From assembly GCF_021646685.1 (NCBI RefSeq), contig NZ_JAKJHW010000001.1:558001-622000 (forward strand): DNA of 64,000 nt. Direction: 5' to 3'. The position numbers and the translations under genes are program-made. Of this stretch, positions 9,569 to 19,329 are shown piece by piece. The notes beneath the pieces are model-generated. The model had not been told where the DNA came from. It made no database searches and saw only the letters and a list, made by a program, of their open reading frames with translations. This stretch comes from Pseudalkalibacillus salsuginis. GTDB lineage: Bacteria > Bacillota > Bacilli > Bacillales > Fictibacillaceae. Position 1 is the stretch's first letter, and the number at the start of each line of letters is the position of its first letter.

Positions 9569-10840
9569 TCAAGCACTTTCTTTTGGTTTCTTTTCATCGA
9601 TAACAGTTCCGTCTTCAAGAATAAGTTGTGGCGGAACCTTATCCGTAACCGTTTGCGCAGTGATGACACATTTGTTGATATCTTCACGTGAAGGAAGGTC
9701 AAACATGACATCGAGCATGATCCCTTCAATAATGGAACGCAGACCACGTGCACCAGTTTTACGTTCAATCGCTTGTTTTGCGATTTCGCTCAATGCGTCT
9801 TCCGTAAATTCAAGCTCAACATCATCCAACTGCAACAGTTTCTTGTATTGTTTTACAAGAGCGTTTTTCGGCTTTGTAAGGATTTCTACCAATGCTTCCT
9901 CATCCAACGGCGTCAAGCTTGCTGTCACTGGCAAACGACCGATGAATTCTGGAATAAGCCCGAAACGAAGCAAGTCTTCAGGCAATACTTTTGAAAGGTA
10001 CTCACCTTGATTAAGATCCGCTTTTTCGGTAGTCTCAGTTCCGAATCCGATAACCTTTTTACCAAGACGACGCTTGACGATCTGTTCAATTCCATCGAAC
10101 GCTCCACCACAAACGAATAAAATATTCGTGGTATCGATCTGGATGAACTCTTGATGTGGATGCTTACGACCCCCTTGAGGAGGAACACTTGCAACAGTTC
10201 CTTCTAAAATCTTAAGCAAGGCCTGCTGCACCCCTTCACCAGATACATCCCGAGTGATGGATGGGTTCTCGGATTTACGTGCAATCTTATCGATTTCGTC
10301 AATGTAAATGATACCGCGCTCTGCTTTTTCCACATCATAATCTGCTGACTGGATCAGTTTGAGTAAGATGTTTTCCACATCTTCACCTACGTAACCTGCT
10401 TCAGTCAATGATGTAGCATCAGCGATTGCGAACGGTACATTCAGGATACGTGCCAACGTTTGGGCCAGCAACGTCTTACCGCTACCAGTCGGTCCGATCA
10501 TTGCAATATTACTTTTAGCCAACTCTACATCGTCCGACTTCTTAGAAGCGTTGATACGCTTGTAATGGTTATAAACCGCAACGGAAAGCGATTTTTTCGC
10601 CTGCTCCTGACCAATGACATAATCATCGAGTATTTTCCGGATTTCCTGAGGTTTCGGTACATCTTTAAATTCTACATCCTCTTCAGTACCGAGTTCCTCT
10701 TCTACGATTTCTGTACACAATTCAATACATTCATCACAAATATAGACACCTGGTCCGGCAACCAGTTTACGTACTTGATCTTGTGTTTTGCCACAGAAAG
10801 AACACTTCAATTGTCCTTTTTCTTCGTTAAATTTAAACAT
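9569..10840 (-). CDS. clpX: ClpX, ATPase subunit of the ClpXP protease
   Basis: 423-residue AAA+ unfoldase that recognises substrates and feeds ClpP. An N-terminal zinc-binding domain has Cys13, Cys16, Cys35 and Cys38; Walker [12 protein letters not shown], Walker [12 protein letters not shown] and the ClpP-docking loop with IGFG (in KKVIGFGTE) are visible. ATG at 10840 follows AGGGGTGA. It lies downstream of tig but each has its own terminator, so it is probably transcribed from a promoter in the 360-base gap upstream. Confidence 0.97.
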   Translation of the reverse strand: MFKFNEEKGQLKCSFCGKTQDQVRKLVAGPGVYICDECIELCTEIVEEELGTEEDVEFKDVPKPQEIRKILDDYVIGQEQAKKSLSVAVYNHYKRINASKKSDDVELAKSNIAMIGPTGSGKTLLAQTLARILNVPFAIADATSLTEAGYVGEDVENILLKLIQSADYDVEKAERGIIYIDEIDKIARKSENPSITRDVSGEGVQQALLKILEGTVASVPPQGGRKHPHQEFIQIDTTNILFVCGGAFDGIEQIVKRRLGKKVIGFGTETTEKADLNQGEYLSKVLPEDLLRFGLIPEFIGRLPVTASLTPLDEEALVEILTKPKNALVKQYKKLLQLDDVELEFTEDALSEIAKQAIERKTGARGLRSIIEGIMLDVMFDLPSREDINKCVITAQTVTDKVPPQLILEDGTVIDEKKPKESA

Positions 10841-11152
10841 TGAATCACCCCTAAGAATGGTTTGGATGAATTGTTACTTTTAGTTATTTGTCATCACGTG
10901 TATTTTACACATTGAAAGATTTACAATATGTTTTCAGAGTAACAAATCTGGTCGATGGCTTCCATTTTATTATGTACATACGATTTTATCATGAAGAGCC
11001 GTAAAACAAAAATAATAACGCTTTGCTATGTAAAATCCAAGTCCGATATATATCAGTATAGTCATAATTCAGATATGCGATTCCTGCTAAAAAAATATTC
11101 TCGAATTGACTCACATAAAATCCCCATACATATAAATAAAGGTATTTTTGTA
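10841..11152. other. clpX upstream region, no gene seen
   Basis: AT-rich gap between the tig terminator and clpX. It must hold the clpX promoter, but I find no confident -35/-10 pair, no CtsR box and no credible reading frame with a ribosome site. Confidence 0.6.
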
Positions 11153-11186
11153 CAAAACAAGGCACGAAATTCCGCGCCTTGTTTTA
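11153..11186 (-). terminator. Terminator of tig
   Basis: Ten-base-pair hairpin (ACAAGGCGCG with CGTGCCTTGT) followed by a minus-strand T-run, 15 bases after the tig stop. Confidence 0.9.
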
Positions 11187-11200
11187 CATCTTACTGTATA

Positions 11201-12496
11201 TTATGCAACAGTTTTGCTATTCTCCACAAGAAAATCAATTGCCTTACGAACTTTCAGGTCACCCTTCAAGAGATCAGGTCCACCTTGCATCGCTAACATT
11301 TGCTTCATTTTTTCAACTTCCATTTGGTACATTTCAGCCATTTTCTTGATTTCTTCTTCTATTTCTTCTTCAGTGATTTCAATGTTTTCAGCTTCAGCGA
11401 TCGCTTCAAGAGTCAAGTTTGTACGAACACGCTTTTCTGCATCTTCTTTCATTTGCTCTTTCAACTGATCTTCGGAAGTACCTGAGAACTGGTAGTACAT
11501 ATCCAAGTTCATGCCTTGCATTTGGAGACGTTGGTCGAATTCCTTCATCATACGATCAAGTTCGGAATTGACCATCGCTTCAGGAACATCAATTTCAGCG
11601 TTTTCAGATGCTTTTTGTACAAGTTGATCTTTCATTTCATTTTCAGCTTGTGTTGTTTTATCATTTTGAAGACGCTCTTTGATTTGAGCTTTCAACTCAT
11701 CAAGTGTTTCCACTTCTTCATTTGCGTCCTTAGCAAACTCGTCATCGAGCTCCGGTAGTTCCAATTGCTTGATTTCGTGGATTTTCACCTTGAATGTAGC
11801 TGGTTTTCCTGCAAGCTCTTCAGCATGGTATTCTTCAGGGAATGTTACTTCAACATCCTTTTCAGCACCTGCTTCTTCACCCTCGAGCTGCTCTTCAAAA
11901 CCAGGAATGAATGATCCAGTACCGATTTCAAGAGAGTAATTCTCTGCTGTTCCGCCTTCGAAGGCCTCACCGTCAACATATCCAGCAAAGTCGATTACGA
12001 CTGTATCGCCTTTTTCAACTTTACCTTCTTCTTTGACTGCTAGTTCAGCATGCTTTTTTTGAAGTGATGTCAATTCTTCTTGGACGTCTTCATCTGTCAC
12101 TTCTGTATTTTGTTTTTCTACTTCAAGGCCTTTGTATTCGCCTAGTTTCACTTCAGGTTTTACTGTAACAGTTGCTTTGAAAATGAGGTTTTTCCCTTTT
12201 TCCATTTGTTCGATATCAACGTCAGGTTGGTCGACTGGCTCGATACCCGCCTCCTCAACTGCTTGAGTATATGCGCTAGGAAGCAGGATATCTAAAGCGT
12301 CCTGATAAAGTGCTTCCACTCCGAAACGCTTTTCAAACATTGAACGCGGGACCTTCCCCTTACGGAATCCTGGAACGTTCACTTTTTTAACGACCTTTTT
12401 GAACGCTTGATCCAATGCTTCATTTACACGTTCAGCATCAACATCAATGGTTAATACACCTTGATTGCTTTCTTGTTTTTCCCATTTTGCACTCAT
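11201..12496 (-). CDS. tig: Trigger factor, ribosome-associated chaperone
   Basis: 431-residue trigger factor, which binds ribosomal protein L23 and shields nascent chains, with peptidyl-prolyl isomerase activity. The N-terminal ribosome-docking signature [17 protein letters not shown] is at about residues 43-59; the FKBP-like domain is central ([17 protein letters not shown]) and the acidic helical C-terminal domain follows. Start ATG 12496 ([10 protein letters not shown]) has GGAGGGA upstream; the longer frame to 12517 would add seven residues without support. Neighbours ysoA and clpX match the B. subtilis order. Confidence 0.97.
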   Translation of the reverse strand: MSAKWEKQESNQGVLTIDVDAERVNEALDQAFKKVVKKVNVPGFRKGKVPRSMFEKRFGVEALYQDALDILLPSAYTQAVEEAGIEPVDQPDVDIEQMEKGKNLIFKATVTVKPEVKLGEYKGLEVEKQNTEVTDEDVQEELTSLQKKHAELAVKEEGKVEKGDTVVIDFAGYVDGEAFEGGTAENYSLEIGTGSFIPGFEEQLEGEEAGAEKDVEVTFPEEYHAEELAGKPATFKVKIHEIKQLELPELDDEFAKDANEEVETLDELKAQIKERLQNDKTTQAENEMKDQLVQKASENAEIDVPEAMVNSELDRMMKEFDQRLQMQGMNLDMYYQFSGTSEDQLKEQMKEDAEKRVRTNLTLEAIAEAENIEITEEEIEEEIKKMAEMYQMEVEKMKQMLAMQGGPDLLKGDLKVRKAIDFLVENSKTVA

Positions 12497-12593
12497 GACT
12501 ATAATTCCCTCCAACATTTATCTTCTTAAACTACATTAACGTCCGAATGAGTTTACAACCACTACATTATAACACATGAACATCGGTTTTCAA

Positions 12594-13652
12594 CTAGTTC
12601 GACTGGTCATCAGAAAGACCGACTTCTTTCATAGATAATCGTTCAATTTCCAAAATCTTTCCGACAACATCCTCAAGTAATTCTTCATCTAATGAAAAAG
12701 CAACTTGAAGGTCATCTCCATCAAAATCTATACCGTTGAGCCTATGTGCAACTTCGAGAACAGCGACTGCCCATAATTGTTCATTAAGGGGCTCTGGCTG
12801 AAACGGGTAGATCATAAATAAGTAATGGTCCCAGATTTGCACAGCCATTTCTAACAATGTTGGATTCTGCTGTTCCAATTGATGTTCGATGATTGTTTTA
12901 ACCAGTCTATAAAATTGTCCATCCGGTATGTCGTGAAGTTGATCTGTACTGACCGTCATCGTTTTGCCGAACTTATGTATACTGATCGATTCTGACGCGT
13001 CTCCCTCTTTCAGCATTTGTAGCACAATTGTTTTTAAAGATGGATTGGCGTCAGGATATGTAAGAAAATTCTTCAACTCATTACGTACTGCTGGTTGATC
13101 TGGTTTTTCAATCGATTGGACTGCTTGCCATTGTTTCTTAGAGTCAGTTGATTTCAATTGTGTTGAAAGATGGTCTATCTCCTGCTCTGAAAATTTTGCT
13201 TCAAAAACAAAGTCATCACTCGGTTCATCCTCTGCCATTTTCCGACTGAAATACAAAAGCTGATAGAAATTCTCCGCCATTTGCGGCGGCAGGCTTTGCT
13301 CTTGAATGACTGCTTCGAGAATATCGACAACTTCTTCATAATCACCCAATTGGATGAGAATGGATATGTAAATTTGCAGGACATCATAATACTCACCGAT
13401 GTCTTTTTTCAGAATCGCATCACACTTTTCCTTTGCTTCGCTTAATTCACCAAGTTCAACCAGACTTAAGACAACGCCAACGTTCCCTTGTGGATGATCC
13501 GGCTCCATCTCGATCAGCTGTTGGAAAAAATTCAGCGATTCTTTGAATTTTTTTTGTTTGAGGGCTGACATTCCCTTATTCACAAGCTTTGCAGTAAGGT
13601 TTGGGAAGTAAACGATTTTACTTTCACGCGGCCCTTTATGGTCTTTTTCCAA
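12594..13652 (-). CDS. ysoA: TPR-repeat protein YsoA
   Basis: 352-residue soluble protein with tetratricopeptide-like helices near its N-terminus (ALKQKKFKESLNFFQQLIEM, then GELSEAKEKCDAIL and LGDYEEVVDILEAV), followed by a region of unknown fold. Similar to B. subtilis YsoA, which precedes tig in the same orientation; function unknown, probably protein-protein interaction. The preferred start is TTG at 13652, because GGGGAG lies 6 bases upstream; a TTG at 13676 would place that site inside the coding region. No ATG start is available in frame near the 5' end. Confidence 0.85.
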   Translation of the reverse strand: MEKDHKGPRESKIVYFPNLTAKLVNKGMSALKQKKFKESLNFFQQLIEMEPDHPQGNVGVVLSLVELGELSEAKEKCDAILKKDIGEYYDVLQIYISILIQLGDYEEVVDILEAVIQEQSLPPQMAENFYQLLYFSRKMAEDEPSDDFVFEAKFSEQEIDHLSTQLKSTDSKKQWQAVQSIEKPDQPAVRNELKNFLTYPDANPSLKTIVLQMLKEGDASESISIHKFGKTMTVSTDQLHDIPDGQFYRLVKTIIEHQLEQQNPTLLEMAVQIWDHYLFMIYPFQPEPLNEQLWAVAVLEVAHRLNGIDFDGDDLQVAFSLDEELLEDVVGKILEIERLSMKEVGLSDDQSN

Positions 13653-13880
13653 ATCAATCTCCCCGCTTTTTATCAATCGTTTAAAGCAAGTTTAGCAGTT
13701 TAACTTCCTAAAAACAAATCGTAACACATTAAGTCTATATTACACTTGTCTTTACAAATTCATTCAACTGCATACGATGTCATCATGCCGATCCGGATCT
13801 TTCATACGGACAATTATACGGATTCCATCACTTGAATTTTCGTACCCGAGTTGTCTAATGAAAGAATCAGCAGCATAATA

Positions 13881-13916
13881 AAAAAAACGCTTCTCTGCTG
13901 CTATGCAAAGAAGCGA
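13881..13916 (-). terminator. Terminator after the tRNA pair
   Basis: Arms CGCTTCT and AGAAGCG with a 14-base loop followed by eight Ts on the minus strand, 17 bases after the tRNA-Arg 3' end. Confidence 0.88.
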
Positions 13917-13932
13917 TCGTATGTATGAAGTA

Positions 13933-14009
13933 TGGCGTCCCAGGAGCGATTCGAACGCCCGACCGACAGCTTAGAAGGCTGTTGCTCTATCCAGCTGAGC
14001 TACTGGGAC
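13933..14009 (-). tRNA. tRNA-Arg (anticodon TCT)
   Basis: 77-base cloverleaf with acceptor arms GTCCCAG and CTGGGAC, discriminator G and encoded CCA, D-arm AGCTCAGCTGG, anticodon loop containing TCT, and T-arm GTTCGAATC. It decodes AGA/AGG. It is cotranscribed with the tRNA-Gly gene 6 bases upstream. Confidence 0.96.
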
Positions 14010-14015
14010 ATGTAA

Positions 14016-14089
14016 TGGAGCGGGTGATGGGAATCGAACCCACGACCAGAGCTTGGAAGGCTCTTGTTTTACCACTAAACTACACCCGC
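14016..14089 (-). tRNA. tRNA-Gly (anticodon TCC)
   Basis: 74-base cloverleaf with acceptor arms GCGGGTG and CACCCGC, encoded CCA, anticodon loop with TCC and T-loop GTTCGATTC. It decodes GGA/GGG. It is the first gene of the two-tRNA unit, with a consensus promoter 20 bases upstream. Confidence 0.96.
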
Positions 14090-14109
14090 ATCAATCAGCG
14101 ACAGTATTT

Positions 14110-14138
14110 AATATACCGAATTCTGATATAAATGTCAA
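14110..14138 (-). promoter_or_regulatory. Sigma-A type promoter of the tRNA pair
   Basis: Minus strand carries TTGACA (14133-14138), a 17-base spacer and TATATT (14110-14115), a near-perfect vegetative promoter about 20 bases before tRNA-Gly. It lies downstream of ysnB, so the tRNAs need not depend on read-through. Confidence 0.85.
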
Positions 14139-14169
14139 GGTTTTTTTGGTGATCGTGAGTTTATTTCCA

Positions 14170-14685
14170 TTATAGCTGATATTCAGTTGATAAATCTGTT
14201 AGTTCGTCCCCATCAAATTCAAAAAAACGGACCCGTATGTTATGACGATCTTTACATTCACAGATTGCATAAGACCTTTCTTTCCGCCCTCTTGGCAAAC
14301 GGAAACTTCCTGGATTAACAAAAATCATGCCATTTTCCTCGAACGATTCAGCGATGTGAGAGTGCCCGAAGAAAACCAGGTCCGCTCCTTGTTCTTCAGC
14401 CTTGTAGGCTAAATTCATGTAGGACATTTTCACATTGTATAAGTGTCCATGTGTGACAAACAAGCGATAACCCTGTTCTTCAACCAATGTTTCATTCGGA
14501 AAATCATGATGTCCGAGATCCATATTCCCTTGAACATTGTAAAAAGGTTTTAGCATCGGATCGTCGGAAGGCAATTCAGAATCACCACAATGAATCATCG
14601 CATCAATATGGTTTTTATGCAATTCAGCGAGTTCCTTCAGTTCCTTTGTCAGTCCATGACTATCACTTACGACTAGTACATTCAA
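14170..14685 (-). CDS. ysnB: Metallophosphoesterase YsnB (YfcE/MJ0936 type)
   Basis: 171-residue calcineurin-like phosphoesterase. Metal-binding motifs occur in order: SDSHG at residues 7-11, HCGDSE, GNMD, THGH and GHSH, matching the MJ0936/YfcE phosphodiesterase family. The physiological substrate is unknown. The start is TTG at 14685, placed 8 bases after AGGAGG; no in-frame ATG precedes the SDSHG motif. It closes the rph-ysnA-ysnB group, 75 bases after ysnA. Confidence 0.92.
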   Translation of the reverse strand: MNVLVVSDSHGLTKELKELAELHKNHIDAMIHCGDSELPSDDPMLKPFYNVQGNMDLGHHDFPNETLVEEQGYRLFVTHGHLYNVKMSYMNLAYKAEEQGADLVFFGHSHIAESFEENGMIFVNPGSFRLPRGRKERSYAICECKDRHNIRVRFFEFDGDELTDLSTEYQL

Positions 14686-14760
14686 TGAAAGGTCCTCCTT
14701 TTAAAAGCTAAGAAACTTAGCAAAGCCACACCTATGGCAAAGACTGAGCTTTATTTGCCT

Positions 14761-15357
14761 TTAAGAAAAGATATCAGACCAATGATAACGTAACTCCTTC
14801 AAAGCGTTGGCGCGGTGACTGATTCTGTTTTTTTCCCCAGGTTCCAATTGAGCCAATGTTTTTCCCAATGCCGGAATATAAAAAATCGGATCATAGCCAA
14901 AACCGTGATCACCTCTTTTTTCGTGAAGGATGAATCCTTCACACTTTCCTTCCACACTACTTGTTTCTTTCCCTGGTTGTGCAACCGCTAAAACACAAAT
15001 AAATCGAGCAGATCGATCCTTTTCCGCAACATGTTCCATTTCCGCTAATACTTTATGTAGATTGGCTTTATCGTCTTTCTCTTCCCCTGCATACCGTGCT
15101 GAATAGACTCCCGGTCTGCCATCCAGTGCATCAATTACAAGGCCGGAGTCATCAGCGATGACAGGCTCATGGAAATGGTTGGCGATGGTTTCCGCTTTAA
15201 TACTGGCATTTTCTTTGAAAGTGGAACCATTTTCTTCGATTTCATCGTGAAAATCCAGGTCCCTTAAAGAAACCACCTTTACGTTAAACTTTTCAAACAT
15301 TTCTCGAAATTCCTTGACCTTCCCTTCATTATGGGAAGCGATGATAATCTTTTCCAT
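14761..15357 (-). CDS. ysnA: XTP/dITP diphosphatase (Ham1/RdgB family)
   Basis: 198-residue house-cleaning nucleotidase that hydrolyses XTP, ITP and dITP to monophosphates, preventing incorporation of deaminated purines. It begins with the substrate-binding motif ASHNEGKVKEF and has the catalytic DDSGL segment and the C-terminal ISHRANAL motif. The start lies 8 bases after the rph stop, so the two genes are in one operon. Confidence 0.96.
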   Translation of the reverse strand: MEKIIIASHNEGKVKEFREMFEKFNVKVVSLRDLDFHDEIEENGSTFKENASIKAETIANHFHEPVIADDSGLVIDALDGRPGVYSARYAGEEKDDKANLHKVLAEMEHVAEKDRSARFICVLAVAQPGKETSSVEGKCEGFILHEKRGDHGFGYDPIFYIPALGKTLAQLEPGEKNRISHRANALKELRYHWSDIFS

Positions 15358-15365
15358 TATGGCAC

Positions 15366-16109
15366 CTACTTTTCACCGATCAGATTATGAATTTTCCCCA
15401 ATGCTTCTTTTTGGTATTCTATAAGTTCAGTAATTCCTTTATCTGCAAGGTTAAGCATTGTCTGTAATTGACTGTATGAGAAAGTTGCTTCTTCGCCTGT
15501 ACCTTGCAATTCGACAAATTCTTTCCCGCCAGTCATGATGACGTTCATATCCACGTGGGCTTTAGAATCCTCTTCATAACAAAGGTCTAAGATTTCCCCG
15601 TTCTCTGGTACCACCCCTACAGATGTTGCAGCCAAAAATTCCTTTATCGGCAATTTTTTGATGACATCTTGCTCAATGAGTCTGTTGAAAGCCAATGCCA
15701 TAGCAACAAATGCACCAGTTATACTTGCGGTACGGGTGCCTCCATCTGCTTGTATGACATCGCAATCGATCCAGCATGTGCGTTCTCCGAATTTATCCAG
15801 CTCTACAACCGACCGGAGTGCACGACCAATCAACCGTTGAATCTCCATTGTTCGTCCGGATACTTTCCCTTTACTCGACTCACGGATGTTCCGTTGCTCT
15901 GTAGCACGTGGAAGCATAGAATACTCTGCTGCAATCCAACCTTTCCCTTGATTTCTCATGAAGGGTGGAACACGATCTTCAATACTGGCTGTACAAATAA
16001 CTTTTGTATCCCCCACTGAGATCAATACAGAGCCTTCCGGGTGTTTAATGTAATTCGTTTCGATATGTATTTTTCTTAATTGATCCTTCAACCTACCATC
16101 TGTTCTCAT
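15366..16109 (-). CDS. rph: Ribonuclease PH
   Basis: 247-residue phosphorolytic 3' exoribonuclease that trims tRNA 3' ends. Family sequences are clear: MRTDGR start, the phosphate-binding [11 protein letters not shown] segment, and the RNA-binding core around residue 85. It is the first gene of the rph-ysnA-ysnB operon; gerM upstream ends in its own terminator. Adjacency to gerM and racE matches B. subtilis. Confidence 0.96.
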   Translation of the reverse strand: MRTDGRLKDQLRKIHIETNYIKHPEGSVLISVGDTKVICTASIEDRVPPFMRNQGKGWIAAEYSMLPRATEQRNIRESSKGKVSGRTMEIQRLIGRALRSVVELDKFGERTCWIDCDVIQADGGTRTASITGAFVAMALAFNRLIEQDVIKKLPIKEFLAATSVGVVPENGEILDLCYEEDSKAHVDMNVIMTGGKEFVELQGTGEEATFSYSQLQTMLNLADKGITELIEYQKEALGKIHNLIGEK

Positions 16110-16195
16110 ATGAAATTCCTCCTCTGTAACTTACACTATTGATTAGTATGACCAACACAATCTATAAAGTATCCCGGTGATCCTTTGTGTTCGGC

Positions 16196-16224
16196 AAAAG
16201 AAAAAGGCGGCTGTTAACCGCCTG
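16196..16224 (-). terminator. Terminator of gerM
   Basis: GGCGG/CCGCC stem (16207 to 16222) with a 7-base loop followed by TTTTTCTTTT on the minus strand. Confidence 0.8.
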
Positions 16225-16262
16225 ACTCTATTATCGTAACACATTTACCTTTTCTATTCATT

Positions 16263-17348
16263 TTAAAATTCTACAGTATTCACATTCACTGGTCTAGAAA
16301 CAGGCTCAGTCAGTAATTTCCCATCTTGGCTGACGACTTCATTCGTGCCATTCACTTTGATTTGTACCTTTTCGATACCTGTAAGCTCAGTCAATGATAA
16401 GACCAGTGAGTTCAGGACAGCGTCAGATATAGCTGTATTTTTCTGTTCACCGAGGATCGCCTCATTGAAGTCTAATGTTACGACTCCCCCCTCTTCAACT
16501 GGGGCACTTACAAGTTCAGCTTCGTTTCTCATATCGGTCAGCAGGCCGGATTGAATGGATGGGCCGTTCAGCAATTCATCAACAGTGGCTTTCACCAAAT
16601 TTTCATTGGAATTCACCTTTCTTGTGACAGGAACATAGTAGAATTCATCATCACCATTTTGACCGATAAAGTAAACCGTAACGGTCTTGCTTCCTGTTAC
16701 ATCGACGACCCCATTGGTTTCAATATTGATTCCATCTGCCCGAGTCATGTTTTCACCGATTGGAGTCTGGTTGACCGGCATGACTTTCTGGTCTTCTCCG
16801 TTAATCTTGATCTTGACTGCGTGCACATTATCGAATTGTGTAAGCGTGTAGGTCAAAGATTGCAAAATGCGAAGTTCATCTTCAGCTGCATACTCTTTAA
16901 ACTCCTTAGAAAAGTCGACCGTTGCCGTCCCCTGGTCTATGTTCATGCCTAAGACTTCGGTTCCTGCAGGTAAAACGGCTCGCATACCATTTGGAATATA
17001 ATTGGACGCTTTTCCATCATTCACTAAGTACTCGACAACCTGCTTTGCTGGATCTTCCGCACTCGGCATTTTCATCGTTTGTGGAACGACCAGCCCATTT
17101 TCATCAATTAAGTATACTTGTAATTGGTGCGATTCAGTAGCACCTGCTGGGGCATCCTTCCCATCTGCCAAAGCATCTTTGTCTTCACCAGTCTCCTCCA
17201 GAGACTCGCCATCATCCAGAAAGTTGACTTCTTGGGGTGGATCGATTTCGTTATTTGTTTTTTCTGTTAACAAGCCACACCCAGACATAAGCAGTAATAG
17301 ACCTGTTAAAAGAGAAACAAAGATTATTTTCCTCTGCTTCTTCCTCAT
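16263..17348 (-). CDS. gerM: GerM, sporulation/germination lipoprotein
   Basis: 361-residue lipoprotein with an N-terminal signal ending LLLLMSGC (acyl Cys24), an acidic linker, and two GerMN domains (about residues 75-190 and 220-345). GerM is needed in B. subtilis for engulfment-stage assembly around the SpoIIQ-SpoIIIAG complex and affects germination. ATG at 17348 follows GGAGGGAATGGA. Each GerMN domain carries similar ATVDFSKEF and VTLDFNEAIL segments. Context (racE upstream, rph downstream) is the B. subtilis arrangement. Confidence 0.94.
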   Translation of the reverse strand: MRKKQRKIIFVSLLTGLLLLMSGCGLLTEKTNNEIDPPQEVNFLDDGESLEETGEDKDALADGKDAPAGATESHQLQVYLIDENGLVVPQTMKMPSAEDPAKQVVEYLVNDGKASNYIPNGMRAVLPAGTEVLGMNIDQGTATVDFSKEFKEYAAEDELRILQSLTYTLTQFDNVHAVKIKINGEDQKVMPVNQTPIGENMTRADGINIETNGVVDVTGSKTVTVYFIGQNGDDEFYYVPVTRKVNSNENLVKATVDELLNGPSIQSGLLTDMRNEAELVSAPVEEGGVVTLDFNEAILGEQKNTAISDAVLNSLVLSLTELTGIEKVQIKVNGTNEVVSQDGKLLTEPVSRPVNVNTVEF

Positions 17349-17482
17349 TCCATTCCCTCCTACAATGGTTTGTACTACTATATATACGAGCTATCCGTCC
17401 AATTAGACCATCGTTCTATAATTTTAAGGAAATGGAAGGAAGGGATCTGATTGTCTATTTTCTTGACCTTTGCGCGGACTAA

Positions 17483-17656
17483 TGAAAAGTGGCGACCCGC
17501 CTAGTTACGCAGGTCACTGGAAGACTGACGAGGAGGCTCGAACCAAACAAAGTTCGGTTCTGCGTGGACTCTCACATAAGATGTAAATCAATGTGTCGAC
17601 CGCCGCAGGAAGTCTGAAGTGATCCAAGTGACTGGTCGCTGAGCTGGATCACTTTC
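17483..17656 (+). repeat. Structured intergenic repeat, copy R4 (long form)
   Basis: Long-form copy between gerM and racE. Its stems differ from the short forms but remain paired: CGACC (17493-17497) with GGTCG (17634-17638), AGTTAC (17503-17508) with GTGACT (17628-17633), AGACT (17522-17526) with AGTCT (17611-17615). An inserted module after GAGGAGGCT contains a GAACC/GGTTC hairpin and an ATCAATGTGTCGA segment. A further tail (about 17665-17701) resembles the R5 tail. Confidence 0.85.
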
Positions 17657-17740
17657 ATAGGATCTCGCTTTTACCGCAGGAGTGTCGCGAATTTCACTAA
17701 AAACAATTTTCTCTATAAAAATATCCGATAAAAGGACTCA

Positions 17741-17772
17741 AAAAGAAAAACGGCACAATGAATGCTGTGCCG
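17741..17772 (-). terminator. Terminator of racE
   Basis: CGGCACA/TGTGCCG stem (17751-17772) followed by TTTTTCTTTTTG on the minus strand; the hairpin overlaps the last bases before the racE stop. Confidence 0.88.
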
Positions 17773-17774
17773 CC

Positions 17775-18569
17775 TCATAATTCGATATGCTCAATATGTT
17801 TTACACTTTGGTCAAACCATTCATTGCTCAGACGATTGAAGATCTGACTGGAACCTGTAGTGAAAAAACGATGTTCAGGTGTTCGGCTGCCTGTGTATAG
17901 ACGATTACTATAATATAGGAGTGTACTTACTTCCCTCGCTGTTTCAGCTCCAGATGAAATGATCCGGACATTACTTCCCATCACTTTGTCAATGACAGGC
18001 GCCAGAATCGGATAATGTGTACAGCCGAGAATCAACGTATCGATCGGAAAATCACTCAAAGGGGCTAGCCTTTCATAGACCACTTGCAATGTTTCGTGGC
18101 TGTCGATCATTCCACTTTCAACTAGGGGCACGAATTCAGGGCACGCAAGACCATGGACATTGACCTCGCTATCAATATTTCGTAATGCCTTTACATAAGC
18201 CCGGCTATTGATAGTTCCTTCTGTCCCGATTACACCTATTTCTCGGTTCAAGGTGTTCTTTATTGCCGCTCTAGCCCCTGGATGAATGACACCTACCACA
18301 GGAATCGGAAGTTTTTCCTGAGCCTCCTCCAATACTGCAGCAGTAGCTGTATTACAGGCGATCACAAGCAGCTTGATATTTTTCTCTAAAAAGTAATGGA
18401 TCATTCTCCAAGTGTACGTTCGGACTTCCTCTATGGGTCTTGGACCATATGGACAACGCAGAGTATCGCCTAAATAATAAATTTTTTCTTTAGGAAGCTG
18501 CCTCATGACTTCCCGAGCTACAGTCATCCCCCCAACACCAGAATCAATAATTCCTATAGGACTATTCAA
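17775..18569 (-). CDS. racE: Glutamate racemase
   Basis: 264-residue cofactor-independent racemase supplying D-glutamate for peptidoglycan (and, where made, poly-gamma-glutamate). The two catalytic cysteines lie in ACNTATAA and LGCTHYP, and the N-terminus carries GIIDSGVGGMTV. The start is TTG at 18569, 5 bases after GAGGGGA. It follows ysmB by 27 bases, probably in one transcript, and has its own terminator. Confidence 0.96.
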   Translation of the reverse strand: MNSPIGIIDSGVGGMTVAREVMRQLPKEKIYYLGDTLRCPYGPRPIEEVRTYTWRMIHYFLEKNIKLLVIACNTATAAVLEEAQEKLPIPVVGVIHPGARAAIKNTLNREIGVIGTEGTINSRAYVKALRNIDSEVNVHGLACPEFVPLVESGMIDSHETLQVVYERLAPLSDFPIDTLILGCTHYPILAPVIDKVMGSNVRIISSGAETAREVSTLLYYSNRLYTGSRTPEHRFFTTGSSQIFNRLSNEWFDQSVKHIEHIEL

Positions 18570-18596
18570 AAAATCCCCTCAATTTCTCTGTTAAGT

Positions 18597-19046
18597 CTAG
18601 TTGGTAGTATGTGAATTCATTTTGTCATAAAGGAGATGCAAGCTTTGGTGAAGATTTTCAATTTCTTCATCGGAAAATTGCTCAGTCAAATCCTTAAGAT
18701 AATTCTGTCTCCGTTTAATAACCTCTTCTATTATTTCGTAGCCCTTATCAAGTTTCTGAATACGGACCACACGACGATCTTTCGGATCCCGTATTCTTTT
18801 TACGAGTCCGTTGTTTTCCATACGGTCGATCAAGTCCGTAGTCGTGCTGTATGCAAGGTACATTTTGTTTGAAAGATCCCCGATCGTCATTTCATTTTGT
18901 TCAAATAACCATTGCAATGCCACAAATTGCGGCGGTGTAATAGAGAAATCATTCAAGATTTCCCTACCCTTCTGTTTTATATGTGCTGAAATCATTCTTA
19001 GTGCTTTTTCCATCTCATTGATTTTTTCTTGTTTAGCTAGCTCCAA
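18597..19046 (-). CDS. ysmB: MarR-family transcriptional regulator YsmB
   Basis: 149-residue winged-helix repressor-type protein. A helix-turn-helix with MTIGDLSNKMYLAYSTTTDL precedes the wing DPKDRRVVRIQ. The target and ligand are unknown. The TTG start at 19046 has GGAGG 8 bases upstream. In B. subtilis ysmB follows gerE directly; here the glucose PTS genes have been placed between gerE and ysmB. Confidence 0.9.
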   Translation of the reverse strand: MELAKQEKINEMEKALRMISAHIKQKGREILNDFSITPPQFVALQWLFEQNEMTIGDLSNKMYLAYSTTTDLIDRMENNGLVKRIRDPKDRRVVRIQKLDKGYEIIEEVIKRRQNYLKDLTEQFSDEEIENLHQSLHLLYDKMNSHTTN

Positions 19047-19282
19047 CTATGTAACCTCCTGAACAAACTGTTATTTTCTATTTTGCGGTCTTTAGTGGTT
19101 TTTTTCAACTACAATTCCTGTTAATGTGCAATATTTCGTCATTAAAGGTAAGAATAAGACTGCATTTTTCCTCTTAAAATGATACAAAATCCTGAATCCC
19201 CTTAAACAATAGGTTTTAACGTATATAAAATCTTGGCAAAGATCTGAAAATCAAAAACTATTTTTAAAATACGGTTATCCAT

Positions 19283-19322
19283 AAAAGAAATGACCCTAAA
19301 GGATACTCCTCATGGGTCATCT
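19283..19322 (-). terminator. Terminator of the pts operon
   Basis: ATGACCC/GGGTCAT stem (19290-19320) followed by TTCTTTTA on the minus strand, just past the ptsI stop. Confidence 0.75.
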
Positions 19323-19329
19323 GTTTACT

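Noticed and set aside
9336-9572. Minus-strand open frame of 78 codons across repeat R3 and the clpX terminator
   Set aside because: It runs through the repeat and a terminator hairpin, with no ribosome site; related peptides appear wherever the repeat occurs (31624-31818, 52175-52381), so it is a by-product of the repeat.
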